Below, one piece after another: positions 1 to 7,323 of a stretch of 9,030 nt of DNA. A model generated the notes under the pieces. It was not told the DNA's origin and did not search any database. It saw only the letters and a program-made list of their open reading frames with translations. The position numbers and the translations under genes are program-made. Each line of letters starts with the position of its first letter. The first letter of the stretch is position 1. The stretch is from NCBI GenBank assembly GCA_964370065.1, contig CAYJGK010000036.1:1-9030 (forward strand), given 5' to 3'. Source of the stretch: CAMQRS01 sp964370065 (GTDB lineage Bacteria; Bacillota_I; Bacilli_A; Erysipelotrichales; Erysipelotrichaceae).

Positions 1-1
1 G

Positions 2-2191
2 ATTACTTCCTCCATTCAATTCATAATTGATTGGATAGTTCTCTATATCCCATTTAGCATATAAAACAAAACTGTTAGTTACCGGTGAATCGAATGAATA
101 TAGTGTAGTTAATGAGCTATCAGTATACCACTCATTAAATTGATAACCTTCTCGATTCGGATCACTTGGTCGTATGATTTTTTTATTTTCGTCTACTGTT
201 TGTGAAGCAACTAAGCTCCCTCCATTTGACTGAAAAGTAACAGTATAGGTAGGCGTTGCTTTAGGGCTAATTTTCCAAGGATTTTCCCAAGTTCCTTCTC
301 CTAACACATCAAACTTTGAAGTGTCAATTGTGATAGTTGGTCTGATCGAAGCAAGGCTAAATGTCATAGCATATTGTATCTTAGTCACTCCATCCACTTG
401 ATAAGCAGCAATGTTTCCAGCTGATTCAATATCGTAATCAATTACTGCAAAAGAACCTAATGCAGCTGTTGTTGAAAAGTGAATCAATCGTGAAACTCTT
501 TCTGTAAAATATGATGGATAAGCTGAATATTCTCTAATTTTAGGTGCAGCATTACCAATATAAGTTATATATGCTTCTATTTCCTCAGCAGTGGATAAAT
601 TAACATAAGCTGGTGTATATTTTGTTGTATCATTATTAGGTGTACTTAATTGAATTGCCGTTTTTTCTATATCTGAAAAAGCCGTATTATAAAATCCATT
701 ATTTAACCAAGTTTTAATAGTTGAATTTTCCCAAGTTGCAATGGGTGTTTCATCATTATCATTATAATAATCCGCATCCATTTGATAAGCTGTCGTCATA
801 GTATAAATATTACCTTCTTGTTTTAACACTTCCCAAACTAATGGTTCATATTTAAAATAACGACTCCTATATTCATAAAATAAATGTAGGAATTCATCTG
901 CTGGTGTTCCATATTGATATCCAGTATCTTGGAATGTTCCAAACTCAAAATAACTATGAGTGGGACGGAAAACTTTGGATGCCACATAAATCTTATCTGC
1001 AATTACAACTGCATTATGACTACTTGAAGATTCAATAATATCTGCTGGGCTAGTCGTTCCTAACACCCAAGTCCAATAGGTAGTACCATATGTTGCTTCA
1101 TCCAGTGTAGGTAGATTAGTTGCATTATCATAATTACTAGTAAAAAATCCCGTTGTAGCATTTTTTTTAACAGCAATATTTTTTCCATACAATTTAGCCT
1201 GTGGTGCAAATTCTGTCAATATATTTCCTTCTGCATCACAATATCGAAGCAGAACTTCATAACTTAAATAGCTTTTCCATGCGTCAAAAGATGGAATATC
1301 TGTTCTAGCTAATAACGTATCATATGCTTCCTTTGAAGGCATAATGATAGCCGTATGACTTCTACTAAAACTAGTGTTAGTGAATGCATTGCTAGCAAAA
1401 GTGATATTAGATGCATCATTTGAAAAATATATAGATAAACTACTTACTTTAAAGGCTTCTTCTCCTATAGAAGAGACATGGTCTGCTAAAACTACATTAT
1501 TTAGAGTTGCATTTCTAAAAGCTGCAGATTGAATTTGTAAATTGAAATCATCTTTATTTAAATGGGCTGGCACTTCTTCAAATACAACATTAAGTGTACT
1601 AGATCCAGTTCCATACTTTCCTCCCGAAATGGATTTAATCGTTCCAAATGAAGTGGGCGATAAAGTGCTCACATAGTATGGGATACGTAAAGTATTATTT
1701 AAGCCTGTCGTAGAGAATGCAGATTGTCCAATAGATAATCTAGCATCAGGAGAGGATAAGTGCTCAGGAAAATAAATTTGTTCTAAATTTGTAGCGCGCT
1801 GAAATGCACTTCCACTAATTGAACGAATCGTGCTAGGTAAGGTAACTGACTTTATATCAGTTTTTCCATAAAACGCCCTGCTAGCAATACTGGTTACAGC
1901 GATGCCATTCACTGTTTCTGGAATGACTACATCTTCTACTACGACTCCCTCGGCAGGGGCAAACCCTGTTATTCTTCCATTACTAATTGTAAAGTATGAA
2001 TCATCTGTTGGTGGTAGAACATCGACATCTCTTGTAATTTGCTGCGGTATGTTGGTACTAGTATTATGTGCTTTTATATGATTCGGTAAAATACTAAGTA
2101 TCATCAACATGACTAAAACAATGCTAACGACAACTTTTGTGAATTTAAAACTATTAAATCTACTAAAAAAACGTCTTTTATTTTGTTTCAT
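2..2191 (-). CDS. Large secreted leucine-rich-repeat surface protein (C-terminus cut by left window edge)
   Basis: The frame is open without a stop from the ATG at 2191 to the left edge, giving 730 codons of an unfinished protein. An AGAGGTG Shine-Dalgarno at 2198-2204 supports this start. Residues 1-41 look like a signal peptide: a Lys/Arg-rich n-region, a hydrophobic core at about 20-35 and possible cleavage after Ala41. Residues about 66-290 show BspA-like (LRR_5) repeats, opening with YFTISNGRITGF, then VTSIASRAF, VTLPSTIRSISGSAF and SIGEEAF units. Residues about 450-620 match the DUF6273 pattern: LVWEVL near 451, TWENSTIKTWLN, FSDIEK, and a closing SIRPTI near 615. Residues about 648-714 form a Listeria-Bacteroides repeat (Flg_new/InlB B-repeat type) with SNGG, GYQFNEWYTD and ending in YAKW. 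A second repeat begins (INYELNGGSN) as the window ends. Residues 311-450 are unassigned. Such proteins are usually exported adhesins or host-surface-binding proteins; that role is inferred. The cell-wall anchor, if any, lies outside the window. Confidence 0.9.
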   Translation of the reverse strand, partial: MKQNKRRFFSRFNSFKFTKVVVSIVLVMLMILSILPNHIKAHNTSTNIPQQITRDVDVLPPTDDSYFTISNGRITGFAPAEGVVVEDVVIPETVNGIAVTSIASRAFYGKTDIKSVTLPSTIRSISGSAFQRATNLEQIYFPEHLSSPDARLSIGQSAFSTTGLNNTLRIPYYVSTLSPTSFGTIKSISGGKYGTGSSTLNVVFEEVPAHLNKDDFNLQIQSAAFRNATLNNVVLADHVSSIGEEAFKVSSLSIYFSNDASNITFASNAFTNTSFSRSHTAIIMPSKEAYDTLLARTDIPSFDAWKSYLSYEVLLRYCDAEGNILTEFAPQAKLYGKNIAVKKNATTGFFTSNYDNATNLPTLDEATYGTTYWTWVLGTTSPADIIESSSSHNAVVIADKIYVASKVFRPTHSYFEFGTFQDTGYQYGTPADEFLHLFYEYRSRYFKYEPLVWEVLKQEGNIYTMTTAYQMDADYYNDNDETPIATWENSTIKTWLNNGFYNTAFSDIEKTAIQLSTPNNDTTKYTPAYVNLSTAEEIEAYITYIGNAAPKIREYSAYPSYFTERVSRLIHFSTTAALGSFAVIDYDIESAGNIAAYQVDGVTKIQYAMTFSLASIRPTITIDTSKFDVLGEGTWENPWKISPKATPTYTVTFQSNGGSLVASQTVDENKKIIRPSDPNREGYQFNEWYTDSSLTTLYSFDSPVTNSFVLYAKWDIENYPINYELNGGSN

Positions 2192-2256
2192 TATGTACAC
2201 CTCTATTTAATTTTATTATGTCTTTATATCAATATAATATTAGCATAAAATTTAAT

Positions 2257-2281
2257 TTTTTTCTATTAAACATAGAAAAAA
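2257..2281. repeat. AT-rich perfect inverted repeat upstream of the LRR gene
   Basis: Ten-base arms (TTTTTTCTAT and ATAGAAAAAA) at 2257-2266 and 2272-2281 flank a 5-base spacer. The repeat sits in the AT-rich gap between the metQ terminator and the surface-protein gene, about 66 bases upstream of that gene's ATG. It could be a hairpin or operator, but homopolymer arms arise easily in such DNA. I see no convincing -35/-10 pair for the surface-protein gene in this gap. Confidence 0.3.
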
Positions 2282-2315
2282 GATAGGATATTAAACAAAA
2301 AAAAATAAAAAGTAT

Positions 2316-2356
2316 AAAAAAATGATAATTCTCACTAAATACATAAGAACTATCAT
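2316..2356 (-). terminator. Intrinsic terminator of the metNIQ operon
   Basis: On the minus strand an 11-bp stem (ATGATAGTTCT with AGAATTATCAT, one G-U pair; 2346-2356 with 2322-2332) closes a 13-base loop. It is followed by a run of seven T (2316-2322). It begins about 10 bases after the metQ stop codon, so it ends the methionine-uptake transcript and insulates the downstream surface-protein gene. Confidence 0.85.
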
Positions 2357-2365
2357 CTATATTGA

Positions 2366-3199
2366 CTATTTTGTAACTGGTATCACTGAACCATCACTGT
2401 ATTCACTAGTAATAAACTCTTGAATTGCTTCGGATTGCAACACTTCAACTAACGCTTTAATTTTCTCATCGTCTTTCAGTTCTGTTGATGTTGCTACAAT
2501 GTTTACATAAGGGTTCGTTTCATCAGCTGATTCTAATACAATTGCATCTTTTACAGGGTTTAATCCACCTTGGATAGCGTAGTTTCCATTAATTGCAACT
2601 AAATCCCCTTCATTATTTTCAAATGACAATGTTAGTAACTCTGGTTTTACTTCTACAAATTTTAAACTATTAGGGTTGTATTCTTTATTTTCTATTACAT
2701 CTTGAATAGTAATATCTAATACATCTTTATCCGTTGGTAACGTAATTAACCCTGCGTCTTCCAACATAGCTAAGATACGTCCATTATCTGCTACTGAATT
2801 AGAGATTACAACTGTGGCTCCTTCTTCAATCTCATCAATTGATGTATGTTCTTTGGAATATAATCCAAATGGTTCAATATGAATTCCCCCTACATTGACT
2901 ATATCATATCCATTTTCACTTACTTCCGCTTCAAAGAACGGAATATGCTGAAAGAAATTGGCATCTGTTTCATTTGCATCTAAAGATTTATTAAAAATGT
3001 AGTAATCATCTAATACTTCAATTTCTAGGTTAATTCCATACTCTTCTTCTAAAATTGGTTTTGCTTCTTCTAATATTTTAGAATGCGGATCTAATGTAGC
3101 TGCAACGATTAATGTGTTTTCATCTTTCGTGTCACTTGAACATGCTGTTAAACTTACACTTAATACAAAAATACTTACGATTGTTAATAATTTTTTCAT
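2366..3199 (-). CDS. metQ: Methionine ABC transporter substrate-binding lipoprotein MetQ (NLPA family)
   Basis: This is the extracellular, membrane-anchored receptor that captures methionine and hands it to the MetI permease. From the ATG at 3199 the protein has 277 residues, normal for the NLPA family (PF03180). It opens with a lipoprotein signal (MKKLLTIVSIFVLS) and a lipobox LTAC with the lipidated Cys at residue 20. The family's usual features follow: AATLDPHSKILE, then an HIPFFEAE-type stretch (FFQHIPFF), GGIHIEPFGLYS, and an AINGNYAIQGGL stretch near the ligand site. In-frame ATGs also exist at 3214 and 3205, but GGAGGA at 3207-3212 overlaps the first and lies one base from the second. 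It is 7 bases from the ATG at 3199, so I prefer 3199. The gene follows metI by 15 bases and ends at a strong terminator. The context (MetN with NIL domain, Met T-box) points to methionine as substrate. Confidence 0.93.
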   Translation of the reverse strand: MKKLLTIVSIFVLSVSLTACSSDTKDENTLIVAATLDPHSKILEEAKPILEEEYGINLEIEVLDDYYIFNKSLDANETDANFFQHIPFFEAEVSENGYDIVNVGGIHIEPFGLYSKEHTSIDEIEEGATVVISNSVADNGRILAMLEDAGLITLPTDKDVLDITIQDVIENKEYNPNSLKFVEVKPELLTLSFENNEGDLVAINGNYAIQGGLNPVKDAIVLESADETNPYVNIVATSTELKDDEKIKALVEVLQSEAIQEFITSEYSDGSVIPVTK

Positions 3200-3206
3200 T
3201 TTCATT

Positions 3207-3212
3207 TCCTCC
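3207..3212 (-). promoter_or_regulatory. Ribosome binding site that decides the metQ start
   Basis: GGAGGA on the minus strand lies 7 bases before the ATG at 3199. The upstream in-frame ATG at 3214 overlaps this site, so the longest reading (282 residues beginning MEEMKMKK) would translate the Shine-Dalgarno itself and is unlikely. Confidence 0.75.
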
Positions 3213-3214
3213 AT

Positions 3215-3877
3215 TTAACGTTTATCGATTTTTTTAACTATATAATCTCCTACTCCTTGCATTGCAAATACAATTGCCATTACTAATAGAGTAGCGGTAT
3301 ACATAACGACTGTGTTGTTTCTTGCAAATCCATATAAATATGCAAGATTTCCTAACCCTCCTGCCCCAATAGCACCAGCCATTGCTGTATAGGCAACTAG
3401 TGAGATAGACATAAGTGTTGCACTTGATATTAATGCTGGTTTTGACTCTGGCAATAATACCTTTGTGATAATTTGAGATGGTTTTGCCCCCATTGCTAAG
3501 CAAGCTTCTATCACTCCTTTATCAACTTCATTTAATGCAATCATGCACATTCGTGCATAATAAGGTGCACTTGATAAAATTAGAGCAGGTAGCGCTGCTT
3601 TTGCTCCTAATATACTGCCCACCATTATTTTTGTGAATGGCGAGATAAGAAATAATAAGATAATAAAAGGGATAGCACGTAATGTATTAATCGTAAAGGA
3701 TAATAATTTATGTACAATTTTATTTTCATATAACCCTTTGTCTTGTGTCACATATAAGATGACTCCAAATAGTAATCCAATCACAACAGCAGCGATTAAG
3801 GAAACTATACTCATAAACATTGTTTCTTCAAAAGCTGTCAACATTTGGTTCCAATCTACTTGTTGTAAAACATCCAT
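3215..3877 (-). CDS. metI: Methionine ABC transporter permease MetI
   Basis: This is the integral membrane subunit of the methionine importer, forming a homodimeric channel that couples to two MetN ATPases. The 220-residue length is typical of the family. At least five hydrophobic segments are visible, roughly at residues 18-44, 66-80, 85-105, 148-175 and 190-210. The inner-membrane EAA coupling loop is clear at about 124-143 (EACLAMGAKPSQIITKVLLP, with the conserved Gly at 130), where MetN docks. Other family features are LRAIPFIILL and the GAIGAGGLGNLA stretch near the C-terminus. GGAGGTGA at 3884-3891, inside the last codons of metN, is its ribosome binding site. Only one base separates the metN stop from this ATG, so translation is probably coupled. 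Confidence 0.93.
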   Translation of the reverse strand: MDVLQQVDWNQMLTAFEETMFMSIVSLIAAVVIGLLFGVILYVTQDKGLYENKIVHKLLSFTINTLRAIPFIILLFLISPFTKIMVGSILGAKAALPALILSSAPYYARMCMIALNEVDKGVIEACLAMGAKPSQIITKVLLPESKPALISSATLMSISLVAYTAMAGAIGAGGLGNLAYLYGFARNNTVVMYTATLLVMAIVFAMQGVGDYIVKKIDKR

Positions 3878-3878
3878 T

Positions 3879-4898
3879 TTATATCACCTCCGTTATTACT
3901 TTTGCTTCTTCAAAATATTGTAGGACTTGTTTAAATTGTGCTTCATCAGCATCGTACACATGCACATACATGACTCCAAATGAAGACAACAAAGTATTCG
4001 TTAAATTAGCATGTACTATACTAATTGCCACATTAGATTTACGCATTATATTAGCCATAATCGGCGTTTTTGCGATACTTTCTTCAAATGTTAATCGCAG
4101 TAAATGACCGGATGGATAAATTAATTTTAAATCTTGTTTTAACTGTGCATCATCTGCGTGAGTAGATAAGTTACGAACAAACCGTTTTGTCACTTCATGA
4201 CTTGGTGTAGCAAATAGTTTTTTTACACTTCCTTCTTCCACTATTTTTCCATCTACCATTACTGCCATCGTATGACATACTTTTTGCACCACTTCCATTT
4301 GGTGAGTAATTAAGACTATTGTTAATCCTAACTTTTCATTTAATTCAATTAATAAATCTAAGATAGATTGGCTTGTCTGCGGATCAAGTGCACTTGTTGC
4401 TTCATCACAAAGTAGTATTTTAGGGTTAGTGGCTAAAGCTCTAGCAATCGCTACACGCTGTTTTTGCCCTCCACTTAATTGATTAGGATAAGCTTGTTCT
4501 TTGCCTTGTAAACCAACTAATTCAATTAATTGTGCCACTCTTACTTTTCTCTCTTCCTTGTTCATCCCAATGATTTCAAGAGGTAATTCAATATTTTTTT
4601 CAATTGTTCGACTCCACATTAAATGAAAATGTTGAAAGATCATTCCTATTTTTGTACGTTTTTCATTCAATTGTTTTTTCGAATACAACGAAATATCTTC
4701 TCCTTCAATAAGAACTTCCCCACTAGTTTGCTTTTCCAACTGATTAATCACTCGAATCAAAGTCGATTTACCCGCTCCACTAAATCCAATAATCCCATAA
4801 ATTTCTTTTTCATTAATATGTAAATTAACACCATCAATTGCTTTTACATTTTGCTGTTTTCCATGAAACACTTTTTTTATATTTCTTAATTCAATCAT
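3879..4898 (-). CDS. metN: Methionine ABC transporter ATP-binding protein MetN (with C-terminal NIL domain)
   Basis: This is the cytoplasmic ATPase that powers methionine import. All ABC motifs are intact in the 339-residue protein: Walker A GFSGAGKS at 38-45, Q-loop Gln89, signature LSGGQ at 141-145, Walker B ILLCDE at 161-166, D-loop SALD at 169-172 and H-loop His199. From about residue 262 to the end there is a ferredoxin-like NIL (C2) domain. In characterised MetN proteins this domain binds methionine and inhibits transport when internal methionine is high. The ATG at 4898 follows AGGAGG (4904-4909) by 5 bases. It is the first gene of the metN-metI-metQ operon and lies directly behind a methionine-specific T-box leader, so expression should rise when tRNA-Met is uncharged. 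Confidence 0.95.
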   Translation of the reverse strand: MIELRNIKKVFHGKQQNVKAIDGVNLHINEKEIYGIIGFSGAGKSTLIRVINQLEKQTSGEVLIEGEDISLYSKKQLNEKRTKIGMIFQHFHLMWSRTIEKNIELPLEIIGMNKEERKVRVAQLIELVGLQGKEQAYPNQLSGGQKQRVAIARALATNPKILLCDEATSALDPQTSQSILDLLIELNEKLGLTIVLITHQMEVVQKVCHTMAVMVDGKIVEEGSVKKLFATPSHEVTKRFVRNLSTHADDAQLKQDLKLIYPSGHLLRLTFEESIAKTPIMANIMRKSNVAISIVHANLTNTLLSSFGVMYVHVYDADEAQFKQVLQYFEEAKVITEVI

Positions 4899-4910
4899 AA
4901 GAACCTCCTA

Positions 4911-5178
4911 ATGAATAAAAAAACATTCATCCTTATACAAAGGACGAATGTTATCGTGTTACCACCTTAATTTATAAATATCTCACGATATTTACCTCTT
5001 CGAGTACTATCATACTCTAACACTTGTAACGGGTGTATCCGGCATAGTTTTACAAATATTGCTCAACTATACAGCTCCAAGACCATTTTCATTTTAAATT
5101 CTTTATTCTTTTTCACCAACCAAGAATTCTCTGAGAAAGAAGTTTAAAAGTACTTTTCTTTTCATCGCTTTTATTTAT
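4911..5178 (-). ncRNA. T-box leader (tRNA-Met-responsive) controlling metNIQ
   Basis: This fills the 318-base gap between two genes. On the minus strand the canonical T-box elements appear in order. They are an AGTA specifier-loop motif (5151-5154), the Stem I distal GGTTGGTG (5114-5121), and a specifier context GAAAATGG followed by CTTGGAGC with ATG (Met) at 5084-5086. A CCGTTA element typical of the Stem IIA/B region, a hairpin with GTGA tetraloop (4975-4994) and the T-box sequence AAGGTGGTAACACG (4955-4968) follow. The TGGT (4961-4964) would pair with a tRNA end whose discriminator base is A, as expected for tRNA-Met. In the antiterminator, AAGG (4965-4968) pairs with CCTT (4940-4943) and ACG (4955-4957) with CGT (4944-4946). 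These partner bases belong to the 5' arm of the terminator, so the two folds exclude each other. Motifs were read by eye; no covariance search was run. Confidence 0.93.
4917..4951 (-). terminator. T-box regulated terminator upstream of metN
   Basis: A 12-bp stem (ACATTCGTCCTT with AAGGATGAATGT, one G-U pair; 4940-4951 with 4923-4934) encloses a 5-base loop and is followed by seven T (4917-4923). It forms when charged tRNA-Met fails to stabilise the antiterminator, and stops transcription 8 bases before the metN ribosome binding site. Confidence 0.9.
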
Positions 5179-5184
5179 GTGTTT

Positions 5185-5213
5185 ATGTTACCTTTTTTCA
5201 TGAAAATTGTCAA
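5185..5213 (-). promoter_or_regulatory. Sigma-A promoter of the T-box/metNIQ operon
   Basis: TTGACA (-35, 5208-5213) is a perfect consensus box. After a 17-base spacer comes TAACAT (-10, 5185-5190). The start of transcription would fall near 5178, just before Stem I of the T-box. The -35 box begins 3 bases after the stop codon of the upstream membrane-protein gene. Confidence 0.85.
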
Positions 5214-5216
5214 CTA

Positions 5217-5843
5217 TTATTTTTTATGATGTATTTGTGATGCAATACGAGCAATGAAATTATTTTTATTCTTACAAACGCTACGATAAATAAAATAAGT
5301 GGTGAAAAGCCCTCCTATTATACAAATAATGATGTCTTGCATAGCATCATGAACACCACTTTTATAATGCAAAATGGCATCGTAATCAAAGAAATATAAT
5401 AATGCATATTCATATAACTCCCAAAGGACTGCAATACTAATATTGATTGCTGTCACAAATAAAAATACGATGGCATAATCATTTTGAGCTTTTGCTACCT
5501 TTTTTAAACGACAATATAATAAGTAAGCGGCTAATGCACCTAACACACCACTAAAACCATGGGCAATCAAATCCCAATAAGAAATGATACTATAAAAGCG
5601 CATCCCGCTTCCTGCTAAAGATGAAATAAAGATAAAAATTAATCCAATGATGTATATTTCATAAATCGGCTTTATCTTCATAATCGTAAAGGCAATCGGC
5701 ACAGTAAAAGTCAATGCAAGAGAAAGTATGCTCATCATAAGCGCGTTATTATAATGCATTGACACATTATAATAAATAGTAATGCCGCATAGAACCATAT
5801 ATAGGATAACTAATATATGGTATAGAAGTTTCATCGTTTTCAT
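5217..5843 (-). CDS. YjdF/DUF2238-like multi-pass membrane protein, third gene of NAD-salvage operon
   Basis: The 208-residue protein has about six hydrophobic segments, near residues 7-26, 34-54, 60-77, 93-113, 123-143 and 168-187, and no signal-peptide cleavage site. Charged residues sit in or beside the membrane segments in a pattern recalling the YjdF/DUF2238 family: WDLIAHGFSG (Asp91, His95), WELYEY (Glu142, Glu145) and HDAMQD (Asp166, Asp170). The family assignment is by motif memory only, and I know of no established function for the family. The ATG at 5843 is one base after the pncB stop. An AAGGGA-type ribosome binding site lies inside the end of pncB, so it is almost certainly co-translated with the NAD-salvage enzymes. 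A role in pyridine uptake is possible but purely contextual. No terminator follows; the metN promoter starts immediately. Confidence 0.72.
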   Translation of the reverse strand: MKTMKLLYHILVILYMVLCGITIYYNVSMHYNNALMMSILSLALTFTVPIAFTIMKIKPIYEIYIIGLIFIFISSLAGSGMRFYSIISYWDLIAHGFSGVLGALAAYLLYCRLKKVAKAQNDYAIVFLFVTAINISIAVLWELYEYALLYFFDYDAILHYKSGVHDAMQDIIICIIGGLFTTYFIYRSVCKNKNNFIARIASQIHHKK

Positions 5844-5844
5844 A

Positions 5845-7323
5845 TTATCCCTTTTTAATGTCTTCCAACATTTTTAATTTTAAATCTAATAAATTTTTAG
5901 ATAAATCCACATAATAAGTTTGAGGATATTCAAAACGTAATATTTCTTCCCATAAACGATTTAATTCATTTTGTGAGTACGTTTTTATTTCTTGAATATT
6001 GGGACAATTATACACCAACTTACCATTTAGAAAAATAGGTGTGTGTAGATTTTCAATGGTATAAGTATTAGGTTCAATTGTTTTATTTTTCCAAATATTT
6101 TCTGGATGATATATTGTTAAAGCCTCACAATTATTTAAAACTTCATCATGCAAAGTAATTAAATCAGCAATCGCTTTTCCCGTACTTCTATCAAATAATC
6201 GATATAAATTTTTAAATCCTGGATTCGTTAATTTTTCCACATTCTCACTAATCTTAATTTTAGGTAAATAAACATCATTACGATACACTGAACTCATTTT
6301 ATAAACACCACCAAATACGGGTGTACTTTTACTACAAATTAAATTTTCGCCGACTCCAAAAGAATCAATTTTAGCACCTTGTTCAATTAATGATTTAATA
6401 ATATGCTCATCAAAAGAGTTGCTCGCAATAATTTGAGTGCTTTGTAATCCTGCATCATCTAATAGCCTACGTATTTTTTTAGATAGGTATGCAATATCTC
6501 CACTGTCAATGCGTACTCCTTGTAAAGTGTATCCATTGGGAATTAAATACTCATGTGCTAAACGAATCGCATTTTTAACACCACTATGAATCGTATCATA
6601 CGTATCGATTAATAAAGTGCAACCTTGTGGATACATGCTTGCATAAGCTAAGAACGCTTCATACTCACTATCATAACTTTGAACAAAAGAATGTGCCATT
6701 GTTCCCACAACAGGAATGTCAAATTCTTTTCCAGCAGATGTTGTTGCAGTAGCATTTACTCCGCCAATGTAAGCTGCTCTAGATCCAAAATTAGCGGCAT
6801 CAAAATTATGTGCTCTTCTCGCTCCAAACTCTAATACATTACGACCTTGTGCACTACGCATTACACGATTTGCTTTCGTTGCTATTAATGTTTGATGATT
6901 AATTGTAAGTAGTAATGCTGTTTCAATTAACTGCGCTTCAATCATCTTAGCACGTACTGAAATAAGTGGCTCATTAGGAAAAACTGGTGTTCCTTCTTTA
7001 ACAGACCAAATATCACCTGTAAATATAAAATGTCTTAAGTAGTCTAAAAACTCTTCACTAAACTTATTTTGAGAACGCAAGTAAGCAATATCTTCATCAC
7101 TAAAACTTAAGTTTTGTACGAAACCAATAAGCTGTTCTAATCCTGCAAAGATGGCAAAACCACCTTCATCTGGATTTCTACGATAAAACATATCATATGT
7201 GACAATTTCTTCACTGCGTCCAGTAGAAAAATAAACTTGCGACATTGTTAACTCATAAAAATCCATTACTAGACTTAAGTTTCTAGTATCTCTAAAATCA
7301 AATTCTAAATCGTAAGTTTTCAT
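5845..7323 (-). CDS. pncB: Nicotinate phosphoribosyltransferase
   Basis: This cytoplasmic enzyme joins nicotinate to PRPP, using ATP, to give nicotinate mononucleotide, the committed step of the Preiss-Handler route to NAD. The 492 residues fit the longer Firmicute-type enzymes with a C-terminal extension domain (from about 370). Family signatures are intact: MDFYELTMSQVYF at 20-32, EFGARRAHNFDAA at 165-177, and VVGTMAHSFVQSY at 205-217 with His211 as the expected phosphorylated histidine. LIDTYDT at 238-244, VRIDSGD at 270-276, and the phosphate-binding SNSFDE (301-306) and SFGVGENL (321-328) also match. The start overlaps the stop of the nicotinamidase gene by 4 bases (ATGA). AAGGAG lies about 7 bases upstream, inside that gene. 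The pair thus carries nicotinamide to nicotinate mononucleotide in two steps. Confidence 0.95.
   Translation of the reverse strand: MKTYDLEFDFRDTRNLSLVMDFYELTMSQVYFSTGRSEEIVTYDMFYRRNPDEGGFAIFAGLEQLIGFVQNLSFSDEDIAYLRSQNKFSEEFLDYLRHFIFTGDIWSVKEGTPVFPNEPLISVRAKMIEAQLIETALLLTINHQTLIATKANRVMRSAQGRNVLEFGARRAHNFDAANFGSRAAYIGGVNATATTSAGKEFDIPVVGTMAHSFVQSYDSEYEAFLAYASMYPQGCTLLIDTYDTIHSGVKNAIRLAHEYLIPNGYTLQGVRIDSGDIAYLSKKIRRLLDDAGLQSTQIIASNSFDEHIIKSLIEQGAKIDSFGVGENLICSKSTPVFGGVYKMSSVYRNDVYLPKIKISENVEKLTNPGFKNLYRLFDRSTGKAIADLITLHDEVLNNCEALTIYHPENIWKNKTIEPNTYTIENLHTPIFLNGKLVYNCPNIQEIKTYSQNELNRLWEEILRFEYPQTYYVDLSKNLLDLKLKMLEDIKKG

Noticed and set aside
3234..4107. Open frames overlapping metI and metN in other frames (3234-3503 minus, 3633-3923 plus, 3820-4107 plus)
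   Set aside because: They lie inside two well-supported genes, show no ribosome binding site or recognisable family, and their composition fits a shadow of the real coding frame.
4623..4823. Plus-strand open frame inside metN
   Set aside because: It is antisense to the conserved ATPase core of metN, with no domain and no initiation signal.
4970..5100. SAM riboswitch as the regulator of metNIQ
   Set aside because: The leader has T-box hallmarks (AGTA, GGTTGGTG, GGTGGTAACACG, competing stems), and no S-box core was seen.
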